Position numbers and translations under genes: made by a program. A DNA stretch of 17,151 nucleotides from Chloroflexota bacterium (lineage in GTDB: Bacteria > Chloroflexota > Anaerolineae > Anaerolineales > Anaerolineaceae): NCBI GenBank assembly GCA_023434145.1, contig JAEYTI010000054.1, positions 1 through 17,151 on the forward strand. The letters are read 5' to 3'. The notes below the pieces were generated by a model that saw only the letters and a list, made by a program, of their open reading frames with translations, made no database searches and was not told where the DNA came from. Within the stretch, counting starts at the first letter, position 1. Each line of letters opens with the position of its first letter. Shown in pieces: positions 9,501 through 14,312 of the stretch.

Positions 9501-12500
9501 CTGGAACTGCCCGGCGGTAACGGCCGGAACCACCTGCACGCTGGCGGTGGGCACACTGCCGGCTGGAGGGCCAGACCAATCAGCCGCCTTCGCGGTGACT
9601 ATCGACCAGCCCTTGCCCGCCGGTGTGACGCAGATTGATAACACCGTCAGCATCGACGACGACCACACCAACGGCGTCGACAGCACCAATACGCATACCA
9701 CCGATGATACCCATACACCGGTGACAGCCGCGCCCGACCTGATGATCGAGAAAACCGGGCCGCTTTCCATTACCCCCGGTGGCGTGGCCGTATACCAGGA
9801 GGTCTACCGCAACACGGGCAATCAAACTGCAACCGGTGTGAACATTACTGAAACGGTGCCCCAATTTACAACATTTGACGCGGCGCAAAGCACGCCGGGC
9901 TGGTCCTGCGCGACCGGTGGAACGGCAGGCAGCATTTGCACCTTCCCGGTTGGTGATCTGGCCCCCAGCGGTTCGGCATCCGTCAGCTTCGCGGTGACGG
10001 TGGATGCGGCCATTCCGGCAGGGGTAACACAACTTTCGAACACCGCCAGCATCGACGATGACCACGCCAACGGGCCGGATGCGACACCCGTCAATAATTC
10101 TTCCACCGCCCTCACCACGCTCGATGCTACGCCCGATCTGTCGGTCATCAAAACCGGACCGGCTGTGGTTGCGCCAGGGAGCGTTGTGGTTTACCAACTC
10201 GCCTACGCCAACAACGGCGATCAGGAAGCTACCGGTGTGGTCATTACCGAAACCGTGCCGCAGTTCACCACCTTTGAGACAACTCAGAGCACTTCGGGTT
10301 GGACTTGCGCGAGCGGCGGAGCGTCTGGCAGTGCGTGCACCTTCACCATCGGTATTCTGGCCGCAGGAAATTCCGGATCGGTTGATTTCGCAGTGACGGT
10401 CGATGCCGCGCTGCCTGCCGGTGTGACCGATATCATCAACACGGCCAGCATCGACGATGACCACGCCAACGGCACCGATAAGACACCGGGGGATAATACT
10501 TCCACGGTAAGTTCTTCCACAGAGGCTGCGCCGGATCTCACGATTAGCAAGCTCGACAGCAGCGCGATCACTCCGGGTGGAACGCTGGTCTATACCATCA
10601 CGTACTCGAACGCGGGCAACAAAGGCGCCACTGGTGTTGTGATCACCGAGACGGTACCGGCGCACACCCGCTTTGAAACATCGGCCAGTGATCCGGGCTG
10701 GGCGTGCTCTGACAGTGGCGGCCCTGGCGATACCTGCATCTTGATTCCGGGAAGCCCTGCTGGTTCTCTGCCTGCCGGATCCACGGGAACGGCTGCATTC
10801 GCAGTCACGGTGGATACGTCGGTGCCTTCCGGCGTCGAAATCATCCGTAATGCCATTTCCATTCAGGACGATGGCACGAATGGATCAGATACCACACCGG
10901 GTGACAACCAGGATTTGGTCGATACAACGCTAAATGCCGCCCCAGACCTTTCTGTCGTCAAGACCGATGGGGTGGACGTGGTCGCGCCGGGGACGGCTTT
11001 GACCTATACCCTCACCGTGCGCAATACGGGCAATCAAACTGCGACGGGGGTGATCTTGACCGATACGCTGCCCGCCGGAGTTACTTTTGTTTCGGCCAGC
11101 GATGCGGGAACCTTTGACGACAGCACGCGAGTAGTCACCTGGCCCGGCTTTGAACTGGCATCGGGGCAGCAGGTCACCCGTACGGTTAACGTCACCATCG
11201 ATAACCCGCTCCCCGCAGGCGTGACCCAACTGGACAACGTTGCGGAGGTGCAGGATGATGGCTCGAACGGCACCGACGTGAACCCGGGGGACAATATCAG
11301 CCATGATACCAATACGTTCTCAGACGCGGGCAAACAACTAACGGCCAGTGACCAGGCCTTTAGCGCGCCGCCCAATGTCGCCATTGGTGAAATTCTCACG
11401 TATGAGGTCTCTCTGACGATTGAGCCGGGCCAGTTAGACGATTTGCGGCTGGTCGATGTGCTCGATCGCGGTCTGGCCTTTATCGACTGCCAGATGATCA
11501 GCGGCGCGGACCTGGTGACCGCTCCCGTACCGTTGAACCAGATTTGCGCGTCGAAACGCACCATTGGGAAGGAGCCTACCGCCTCTACCAACGCCGCCGA
11601 CCTGGGTCGAAAGATGACCCTCGATTTTGGCACGCTGAACAACACAGGCACCGCCGAACAGACACTCACCGTCCGTTACCGGGTCGCCGTGGTGAATAAC
11701 CTGGAGAACACGCGCGGCGTGAAGCTCGATAATCACGCGCGCTGGTCATGGACGGGCGGCGCGCTGGATCTCAGCGCCGGGCCGGTTACCATCATCGAGC
11801 CTGATCTGACCATCAAAAAGACTGCCGACGTCGGGTCTGTCATCCCGGGGCAGATCATTACATACACGCTAACCGTTGGCCACGGCGCCAAATCCAACAG
11901 TCCAGCATTTGACGTCCTCCTGACCGATGTTCTCCCGGCAGAGCTTCAATACGTGTCGGGCAGTCTGATCAGCATCAGCGGGCCGGCACCAACCAGCGTA
12001 AGCGCGAACGCGGCGCCAACGCTGCAAGTGCGTTGGGCAGAACTTCCGCTGGGCAGCCAGAACGCGGTGATCCAACTCCAGGCACGGGTGGTCAGCACCA
12101 GCGACGGCATCACGATTCAAAACACAGCGGCGCTGGCCTGGACGAGCGTCTCCGGCGACCGCTCTCAACCATCCTCAGACTATAACGACCAGACTACGGA
12201 GCGCCGCTTCGCACCCGGTTCTGATACCAACACATACGGCGTGCAAGATGCGGTGAGCGTCACGATCCCAGAAGAAGTGACCCTTCCAAAAACCGGCTTT
12301 GCCCCGAAAACGGTAACCGTGCTGCCGCCACAGCCCGCAGAGAAAACCTATCAGGATCTTGGCAGCCTGTGGATGGAGATCCCGCGCCTGAGCGTGAAAC
12401 TGCCGATCACCGGCGCGCCACTGGGCACCGAGGGATGGGACCTGACGTGGCTCGGCGATCAGGCCGGCTGGCTGGAAGGGACTGCCTACCCTGGGCTGGA

Positions 12501-12789
12501 CGGCAACAGCGCGTTGACCGCTCACGCGACGCTGTCGAACGGCCTGCCTGGCCCGTTCGCCCGGCTCAACACGCTCAAGTGGGGCGACGTCATCCTGCTG
12601 CACGCCAACGGGCTCGTTTACCGATATGAGGTGCGCGAAGTGCTGACCACCAGCCCAGATGATCTAACACCGCTCAAATCTGAGACGCGCTCCTGGCTTA
12701 CGCTGCTCACCTGCCGCGGATATGATGCCGCCACAGACACCTACCGAAGCCGCGTGGCAGTGCGGGCCGTGCTGGTATCGGTCCAGTAA
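400..12789 (+). CDS. Giant DUF11/isopeptide-module surface protein with LPKTG motif and fused C-terminal sortase domain
   Basis: This gene encodes 4,129 residues, over 400 kDa, secreted and probably forming a long surface stalk. Residues 1-36 are a signal peptide: Arg6 and Arg10, a hydrophobic core at about 12-27, and a likely cut after Ala-Phe-Ala36. A unique N-terminal region (about 55-243) is followed by four divergent beta-sandwich modules (about 244, 410, 628 and 833). Next come alternating modules A1 (1036), B1 (1206), A2 (1371), B2 (1559), A3 (1724), B3 (1911), A4 (2081) and B4 (2268), then nine DUF11 repeats (2440-3641) and a last pair A5 (3642) and B5 (3801). Most modules show an early-strand Lys, a middle Asp/Glu in a TDTLP- or TETVP-like motif, and a late NTA-like Asn. 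This pattern fits DUF11 and fimbrial isopeptide D2 domains. The end carries LPKTGF (3962-3967) and a sortase domain (about 3987-4129). The start at 400 lacks a Shine-Dalgarno site, but it places the signal peptide correctly and an in-frame TGA lies at 337. No frameshift is seen. Ligand specificity is unknown. Confidence 0.93.
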   Translation: MTTLYRWVLRIGGFGLIVLVLMNLIFGEGGVIPAFATPPESLVAPSRGALAPALAPAPSVTLNVPTSVQIGADFSFTVTFDNISAGETGYGPFIDLYFPANGIDGAVSAPQDGIDFISAAYLGSTLSSSNIREFTFGPTGQILHPFLRETNGAAHVVQGIPGDKLVVVQLPFGSFVPGQPAVPITINARLSNLADLNAPLTLRARGGFRYGTSPLDDWCCDAPLVSDSRPNAGVWSPSAPVTPNLLTITKTYSFAENETATGPNFPRTYTIRVDVPDQQTITNLVVTDYLPNNAAFLSVDSITPTGSVTTLPPTGIPASNNLLVVSIPSVTGGPGDSDVSITYSFFIPRANAGGAPILPEATGIMATSENRVKAVGDWTPVDGRDTGTIGNAVANGPCPACAPAHILYDKSIAIQKTAVLVKNLGPSGYTPGDTIEYTLNFQISDFFAYGNVVVTDIISDGQHFDPSFRPVLEINGNGYAIAPTGMTDASFTVAQDFTGALENLPVYTLVSPPHTGSSIISFRVSDAITNEHGQANGRLIGGCVPAAGTGGSAPDCASYNNGATTGRIVFRTVIQDQFTDQFYPNDPAVNHGDLIKNHVTIGGDILSVLDTSVTTGNQQIDASSTQAAIAFGELGKSIYAVNGDVCPSQPCSDVKVSVGQTLTYRIRYTLPTSDFEKLIFTDLLPRPVFDVADPDADGAPGPAWTLDDVVSSAAPAAGHIKFGPADSFRSVAGDNGLSCSGGKNQPAPPGMADGTPCISASVTDNSLTIDYGSFNDPANRSSVIDLLLTAKVTSHPFTDGLFLTNQVSVSEGTTNAGDQTLTSIVPFTVNSPYLITTKSAVSSDNPNAVISAPLPVVFNAPGTSGPPWATTLSSQKLAATPIDSDISDVNAGDLVRFAIVIENQGSGLNGAFDVTIKDSLPAGYVIPSGGINLEVLRGDGSAVAYTGLGGGIPDFFYSGIRLNDSGTTGACETHSLTSGRNIVLITYDLQVAPDAIPGQQIQNISALTSYRSQPGGDNFLEGGPLTDTALTTIPNATISKDLVGTEIDNSVNATTQAVIGEKVTYTVTVTLPHGAAPSAEIVDTLDSGLAFLGVQSVTYSDGVSASTPVGTGPNPANVTVENASGGTGNRVTFQFGTLTNANQDNTVADTVTIVYEAVIVNVTGNRSGTQLNNSAIFHWVSKDTGNNDVPSLTQAASAPVVTVIEPRVTVAKTATPTSGLDALDPLTYTITLTGAVTDAYDVTLNDPLPALFTNPVINTVTASGTTAQLSDFEVTGCPGACVLQTAPTAVLNLPVGATITINISGTLGLALPPSGGVSNTATAQWTSLSGAPGERSTHSPASVERTGVDGSGAAQLNNYAGQSTAVVVTSNPILLTKSIVATSEASTTDPNVAVGEIVRYRLVGQIPEGTMTNLQLGDTLPGGMTFIDDNTATVSLICDGAAAPCLTSSTLDGTGLVVNGSAVTSAPTFVLPAAAISNNAASSDHTFTNGTPVWFSLGNVVNLDNDLSAEFVVVEFNALVNNLAGNVNGTALPNSFVTYVNGAQSGSPSAPVSVTVREPEMSMTKSVTPNTGLDYGDTVTYTVTFGNAVTASADAFEARMTDTLPGTLTLDPASLTVAYTPACGTPTASNATTASTVDVTVDRLPPGCTATFTFTAALRIGVTPNQTIGNTANLVYTSLPGANGTTANATGSGNTGLAGSPAGERNGSGGINSYQRTASANLTTKNITRTKTLIGTELNNPGNNAAAQATIGELIDYQMVVTIPEGTTPNLVLVDTLDNGLALAGDCAMALPYAITISDPADVTTSLSGWPSACPSTTAGNNPLVSAPGGTAGDSGRRIRWDLGTVTNSDTDNTTAETITISFRAVMLNLNTGAHNNQNIPATNRRNGLVVSYGSTNMSAVYSGNVAIVEPVINTAKSVSSGPYNAGDAVTYTIALTNPPTNASPTLGSTTAFGVTLNDPLPSMLLTPALSSVTGGGFTAADFTITGCPAACTLETASALDIPANTTVAIQVTGTLAYTVSPGQVISNTATTRWTSLPGTPGVRSTYAPAAVERDGSGGLLGSGSLNDYRTGAAVNLTISDVAPAKSIVQSSEPTTSGANAAVGEIVRYHLVVQIPQGTSPNFQIQDTLPAGLTFLNDGTARVALVCNGPAPCLTASTLGTPLGLLVNGNDGSPTPIVSLPDEAVSRVATGDDDDYANGDPVFFSLGNVVNSDNDTDAEYVVIEFNALVNNLPGNTTGVTRTNHFTVLVNGAQNGLPSNDAIVTIVEPALSLAKTATPLNPIIGGTVGYTLTLEHTAASSSTAFDVLATDTLVQDTPAVTLNLGSISAVATPAGCASGLSTAGSGGKTVEARADELPFGCVITITYTAQVGGVGQINLADELKNNVTATWTSLPASGTPTNTTGSNTPGISGAPDGERNGSGGTNTYVAAASASVTVTGPDLVIQKSDGGVLPSAGDLLIYTLAYHNVGNAPADNVILSETVPANAVYEPAANTTPWTCAGTGQPGDICTLPVGTLAPGASGSQTFVVRINNIIPVGVTTIDNTASITDDGTHGPEATPGNNTSTTQTTVAAAPDLRVTKVPGAPAVIPGEVLIYTLQFDNIGSRDAVDVQIIETVPTGARFVAASSSAGWSCPDGAPAGTTCTLGIAQVNAWAAPQTALFAVRVDLPFPAAPRQLHNIVDIDDDGLNGIDPNTGNNHAETTTPVSTSVDLQVLKTDSSATPKPGDTLVYTLTYRNLGNQSVTGVVITETVPAHTRFTLTGSDSRWSCAEGDPAGTICTLNAGALPGLSTAQTADFAVIVDQPLPAGVTTLVNTASIDDDHNHGVDANLGNNTAQTNTPLDTHPDLRIEKSDGGVTAAASVTVSYMLTYNNTGDIAATNVTLTETVPANASFNPTSSDSRWNCAALTPGSTCTLNLGTVTAGGADQSVIFAVTVDSPLAAGVTEISNTASITDDGTHGTDSNPGDNTSSDQTAVTGAPYLMVEKTDNGAAPIPGDGINYTITYRNTGTRGASGVVLTETIPAHTTFNAAFSHPGWNCPAVTAGTTCTLAVGTLPAGGPDQSAAFAVTIDQPLPAGVTQIDNTVSIDDDHTNGVDSTNTHTTDDTHTPVTAAPDLMIEKTGPLSITPGGVAVYQEVYRNTGNQTATGVNITETVPQFTTFDAAQSTPGWSCATGGTAGSICTFPVGDLAPSGSASVSFAVTVDAAIPAGVTQLSNTASIDDDHANGPDATPVNNSSTALTTLDATPDLSVIKTGPAVVAPGSVVVYQLAYANNGDQEATGVVITETVPQFTTFETTQSTSGWTCASGGASGSACTFTIGILAAGNSGSVDFAVTVDAALPAGVTDIINTASIDDDHANGTDKTPGDNTSTVSSSTEAAPDLTISKLDSSAITPGGTLVYTITYSNAGNKGATGVVITETVPAHTRFETSASDPGWACSDSGGPGDTCILIPGSPAGSLPAGSTGTAAFAVTVDTSVPSGVEIIRNAISIQDDGTNGSDTTPGDNQDLVDTTLNAAPDLSVVKTDGVDVVAPGTALTYTLTVRNTGNQTATGVILTDTLPAGVTFVSASDAGTFDDSTRVVTWPGFELASGQQVTRTVNVTIDNPLPAGVTQLDNVAEVQDDGSNGTDVNPGDNISHDTNTFSDAGKQLTASDQAFSAPPNVAIGEILTYEVSLTIEPGQLDDLRLVDVLDRGLAFIDCQMISGADLVTAPVPLNQICASKRTIGKEPTASTNAADLGRKMTLDFGTLNNTGTAEQTLTVRYRVAVVNNLENTRGVKLDNHARWSWTGGALDLSAGPVTIIEPDLTIKKTADVGSVIPGQIITYTLTVGHGAKSNSPAFDVLLTDVLPAELQYVSGSLISISGPAPTSVSANAAPTLQVRWAELPLGSQNAVIQLQARVVSTSDGITIQNTAALAWTSVSGDRSQPSSDYNDQTTERRFAPGSDTNTYGVQDAVSVTIPEEVTLPKTGFAPKTVTVLPPQPAEKTYQDLGSLWMEIPRLSVKLPITGAPLGTEGWDLTWLGDQAGWLEGTAYPGLDGNSALTAHATLSNGLPGPFARLNTLKWGDVILLHANGLVYRYEVREVLTTSPDDLTPLKSETRSWLTLLTCRGYDAATDTYRSRVAVRAVLVSVQ
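3505..7716 (+). repeat. Duplicated four-module block (A1-B1-A2-B2 then A3-B3-A4-B4)
   Basis: Eight modules alternate between two types. A modules (from residues 1036, 1371, 1724, 2081) have a GE-x-x-x-Y strand, a DTL-x-x-GL-like strand and a late FGT/LGN-x-x-N-x-DN signature. B modules (from 1206, 1559, 1911, 2268) share a WTSLPG-like motif and an ER-x-GSGG-x-x-Y-like end. The finer resemblances are A1 with A3, A2 with A4, B1 with B3 and B2 with B4. The natural unit is therefore a four-module block of about 690-716 residues, 3505-5568 repeated as 5569-7716. A2 and A4 share the near-identical stretch VVEFNALVNNL / VIEFNALVNNL. Confidence 0.75.
7717..11322 (+). repeat. Nine tandem DUF11 repeats, about 134 residues each
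   Basis: Repeats start at 7717, 8119, 8524, 8929, 9331, 9733, 10132, 10531 and 10942 (residues 2440, 2574, 2709, 2844, 2978, 3112, 3245, 3378 and 3515), a period of 399-411 bp with a last unit of 381 bp. Each opens with a PDL-x-x-x-K-like strand, then YTLTYxNxGN-like, TETVP, a Cys pair (first eight units), an Asn in an NTASI-like strand and an acidic DDD-x-x-x-G-x-D linker. These features match the DUF11 family, Ig-like stalk domains of bacterial surface proteins. Confidence 0.9.
12283..12300 (+). other. LPKTGF sorting motif inside the giant protein
   Basis: Residues 3962-3967 read LPKTGF, matching the LPXTG sorting signal that sortases cut between Thr and Gly. Unlike a standard cell-wall sorting signal, it is not followed by a hydrophobic segment and basic tail. 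A linker of about 20 residues rich in Pro, Lys and Val leads straight into a sortase domain. The motif may be a substrate for that domain, or an occupied-site plug. Confidence 0.85.
12358..12786 (+). other. C-terminal sortase domain of the giant protein
   Basis: Residues about 3987-4129 form a complete sortase fold by motif. An IPRLSVKLPI strand opens it. TAH with His4042 (12523-12525), TLLTC with Cys4105 (12712-12714) and Arg4118 (12751-12753) supply the triad. The spacings (63 residues His to Cys, 13 residues Cys to Arg) are very close to those known for Staphylococcus aureus sortase A (His120, Cys184, Arg197). It most resembles the short class E/F-like sortases of Actinobacteria and Chloroflexota, judged from memory. 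No membrane segment is attached at either side, unlike free-standing sortases. Confidence 0.9.
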
Positions 12790-12808
12790 ACCTCAGAAAA
12801 GTAATGGA

Positions 12809-12846
12809 AACGATTGAACCGGCGCAATTGCGCCGGTTCAATCGTT
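12809..12846 (+). terminator. Perfect 38-bp palindrome after the giant gene
   Basis: AACGATTGAACCGGCGC, AATT and the exact reverse complement form a 17-bp stem with a self-complementary 4-nt loop. It starts 19 nt after the stop codon ending at 12789. Position and stability point to transcription termination or 3'-end protection of a very long mRNA. A T-run is missing: ATGGGGGG follows on the plus strand, so a textbook intrinsic terminator is not certain. Confidence 0.6.
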
Positions 12847-13077
12847 ATGGGGGGTTGAGGAAACACCTGTTGATGGGAGAAAGAAGGCCATGCAGACCAT
12901 TAGGCAAGCATATGGTTGCTTGTTCCCGCGCGCAGCAGCGCCGTCACCCAGCGCGTCATTAATTGGCGTAGATTACCTGCCTTACCGTATGGTTCATCCA
13001 GCGTGAAGCACGCAGCGCAGGCAGCGCCTGGGCGGCCCCGCCCCACAAATTCAGCGGCAGCGAGCGATCTTTGATCA
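12847..13077. other. Intergenic stretch without a recognisable gene
   Basis: Together with the palindrome before it and the leader after it, this makes a gap of 362 bp between genes. I see no protein motif on either strand. A minus-strand frame is open through it (stop at 12959), but its short ATG-initiated versions (from 13099 or 13078) have no ribosome-binding site and run from the promoter of the next operon. The stretch is GC-rich around 12930-13060 and may be gene debris. Nothing more can be supported. Confidence 0.5.
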
Positions 13078-13106
13078 TTGACAAAAGCCCAAAAAGCATG
13101 GATAAT
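13078..13106 (+). promoter_or_regulatory. Near-consensus sigma70 promoter of the TetR operon
   Basis: A perfect TTGACA at 13078-13083, a 17-bp spacer and GATAAT at 13101-13106 match 11 of 12 consensus bases. Transcription would start near 13113, about 40 nt before the ATG at 13152. The promoter also excludes a longer reading of the first gene from a TTG at 13071, because that start would lie upstream of the -35 box. Confidence 0.8.
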
Positions 13107-13110
13107 TTTA

Positions 13111-13126
13111 TTGACCGTTCGGTAAA
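13111..13126. promoter_or_regulatory. Candidate TetR-type operator at the transcription start
   Basis: TTGACCG-TT-CGGTAAA is a 16-bp inverted repeat with arms TT-x-ACCG and CGGT-x-AA, one mismatched pair and a TT centre. It sits just downstream of the -10 box and covers the expected start point, a common site for repression by a TetR-family dimer. The second gene of the transcript encodes such a regulator, so autoregulation is likely. Binding is inferred. Confidence 0.45.
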
Positions 13127-13151
13127 ATCATTCACGCAAAAAGGTGGCTTT

Positions 13152-13616
13152 ATGAGCGATAGTCCTGTGCACGTTACGCATTCCGTTCTCATCGAACGTC
13201 CGGTAGAGGCGGTTTGGGAGGTGGTAACCAATATCGAGAATATGCCCCGTTGGGCGAGGGGCGTTGAAAAAATCTTGGAGGTCGATCCACCAGGAGCGCT
13301 GGCGCTAGGAACAAAAGTTACCGATATTGGGCTGGGATTGAAAAAACGATGGCCGGAAACCTTCTGGGTGGATATCTTTGAACCGTGTGAAAGAATTGGT
13401 TTCAAGTGGAAAGGATCGTACGGAACGGCCTATGTCCGTTATCGTTTGATGGATCAGGCGGGCAGCACCCGACTTGACGGCGAAACCTATGGCGATTACC
13501 GCTTCCCCTATTCTTTGATTCTTCCGCTGCTGCGAAATACTGCCAACGCGAACTTTCGAGCAACGTTGGAGAATATCCGCAAGATATGTTATGGTGAGAG
13601 CGATTTTCAAAAATAG
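13152..13616 (+). CDS. SRPBCC (START/polyketide cyclase-like) family protein
   Basis: The product has 154 residues, the usual size for a single-domain SRPBCC protein: a helix-grip fold with a deep hydrophobic cavity that binds or transforms small lipophilic ligands in the cytoplasm. The N-terminal part shows the family pattern of a first strand (HVTHSVLIERP), then VEAVWEVVTNIENMPRW, followed by a beta-rich middle and a long C-terminal helix (about 128-147). The ATG at 13152 is chosen because AAGGTGG lies 4 nt upstream and the operon promoter excludes earlier starts. The gene is first in a three-gene operon and ends 26 bp inside the longest reading of the next gene. No signal peptide or membrane segment is seen. 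The ligand is unknown; the link to a TetR regulator and a hydrolase suggests a hydrophobic small molecule, as inference only. Confidence 0.8.
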   Translation: MSDSPVHVTHSVLIERPVEAVWEVVTNIENMPRWARGVEKILEVDPPGALALGTKVTDIGLGLKKRWPETFWVDIFEPCERIGFKWKGSYGTAYVRYRLMDQAGSTRLDGETYGDYRFPYSLILPLLRNTANANFRATLENIRKICYGESDFQK

Positions 13617-14307
13617 CGAGGGCAGCTTGCGCGTTCAACCCAAACAAACCATCCTGGATTCGGCAGTACGGCTTTTTTCTGAGCGCGGGTATGCCGGAAC
13701 GAGCATCGCGGATATTGCGAATGCCAGCGATGTTCAAAAATCCCTCATTTATTACTATTTCCAGAACAAAGAAGCGATTCTGGAAGAAATTCTTCTCGAA
13801 AAACTTCAAGCGCTGATCCAACAGAAAAAAGCCTATCTTGATGATCCGGTTGAAAACCATTCAAAAATTCGTTCTTCGGTAAAAGCGGGGCTTCAGTTTC
13901 TGTTCGACAACTACGACATCATTAAAATTCTAATTTCTGAGATTATTCTCAATAAAGTGAAGAGCCAAAGGATACAGGCCCAGATAAAGAAGCTGCTTTC
14001 GCTGGTAGATTATGCTGATTACAATGCTGCCGGGAAAAACACCAATGAATTCTTATTCTACCTGATCTATTTTTGCCTCTCGCCCCTGATCAGCTTGCTG
14101 CTAACCGGGAAAGAATTACAACAAGAGCTGCACCTCAGCAACGCCGACTTCGTTCAATACTTCCGGGAATCGACCAGTGTTATGCTAGACAGCCCGTTTT
14201 TCCATCTGACAGAAGCCGAGAAAGAATATGTAAGCACCGAACTGGAACTATTCGCGGAAAAGATCATCGACCGAGATCAGGCGGCGGCGATCCGCAGCGT
14301 TCAGTAG
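13591..14307 (+). CDS. TetR/AcrR-family transcriptional regulator
   Basis: The product has 238 residues from the ATG at 13591. The N-terminal DNA-binding part is typical of TetR: ILDSAVRLFSERGYAGTSIADIA (about 21-43), then a recognition helix ending in SLIYYYFQNKEAIL (about 51-64). The rest is an all-helical ligand-binding and dimer region with a hydrophobic stretch near 150-170 (FLFYLIYFCLSPLISLLL). A second start is possible: TTG at 13627, preceded by GAGGG 4 nt upstream. It would give 226 residues, remove the overlap with the previous gene and leave an N-terminus closer to the family norm. The gene is middle in the operon and probably controls its own promoter through the palindrome at 13111-13126. 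It is visibly richer in A and T than its neighbours, which may mean separate origin. The effector is unknown. Confidence 0.88.
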   Translation: MVRAIFKNSEGSLRVQPKQTILDSAVRLFSERGYAGTSIADIANASDVQKSLIYYYFQNKEAILEEILLEKLQALIQQKKAYLDDPVENHSKIRSSVKAGLQFLFDNYDIIKILISEIILNKVKSQRIQAQIKKLLSLVDYADYNAAGKNTNEFLFYLIYFCLSPLISLLLTGKELQQELHLSNADFVQYFRESTSVMLDSPFFHLTEAEKEYVSTELELFAEKIIDRDQAAAIRSVQ

Positions 14308-14312
14308 TGAAT

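Noticed and set aside
9580..10665. 361-codon antisense frame under the DUF11 array
   Set aside because: Its apparent internal repeats are the mirror of the DUF11 repeats; no start signal or motif is present.
7717..11322. CRISPR-like or non-coding tandem array
   Set aside because: The period is about 400 bp, divergent at DNA level but conserved as protein, with an uninterrupted reading frame; these are domain repeats.
12904..12919. GCAAGCATATGGTTGC imperfect palindrome
   Set aside because: Short, with a mismatch, and with no gene start or promoter near it; likely chance.
13071..13151. Longer N-terminus for the SRPBCC protein from TTG 13071
   Set aside because: This start lies upstream of the -35 box, while ATG 13152 has AAGGTGG at proper distance and gives the usual family N-terminus.
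12959..13405. 148-codon minus-strand frame opposite the SRPBCC gene
   Set aside because: It crosses the operon promoter and the SRPBCC coding region; its short versions from 13099 or 13078 have no ribosome-binding site.
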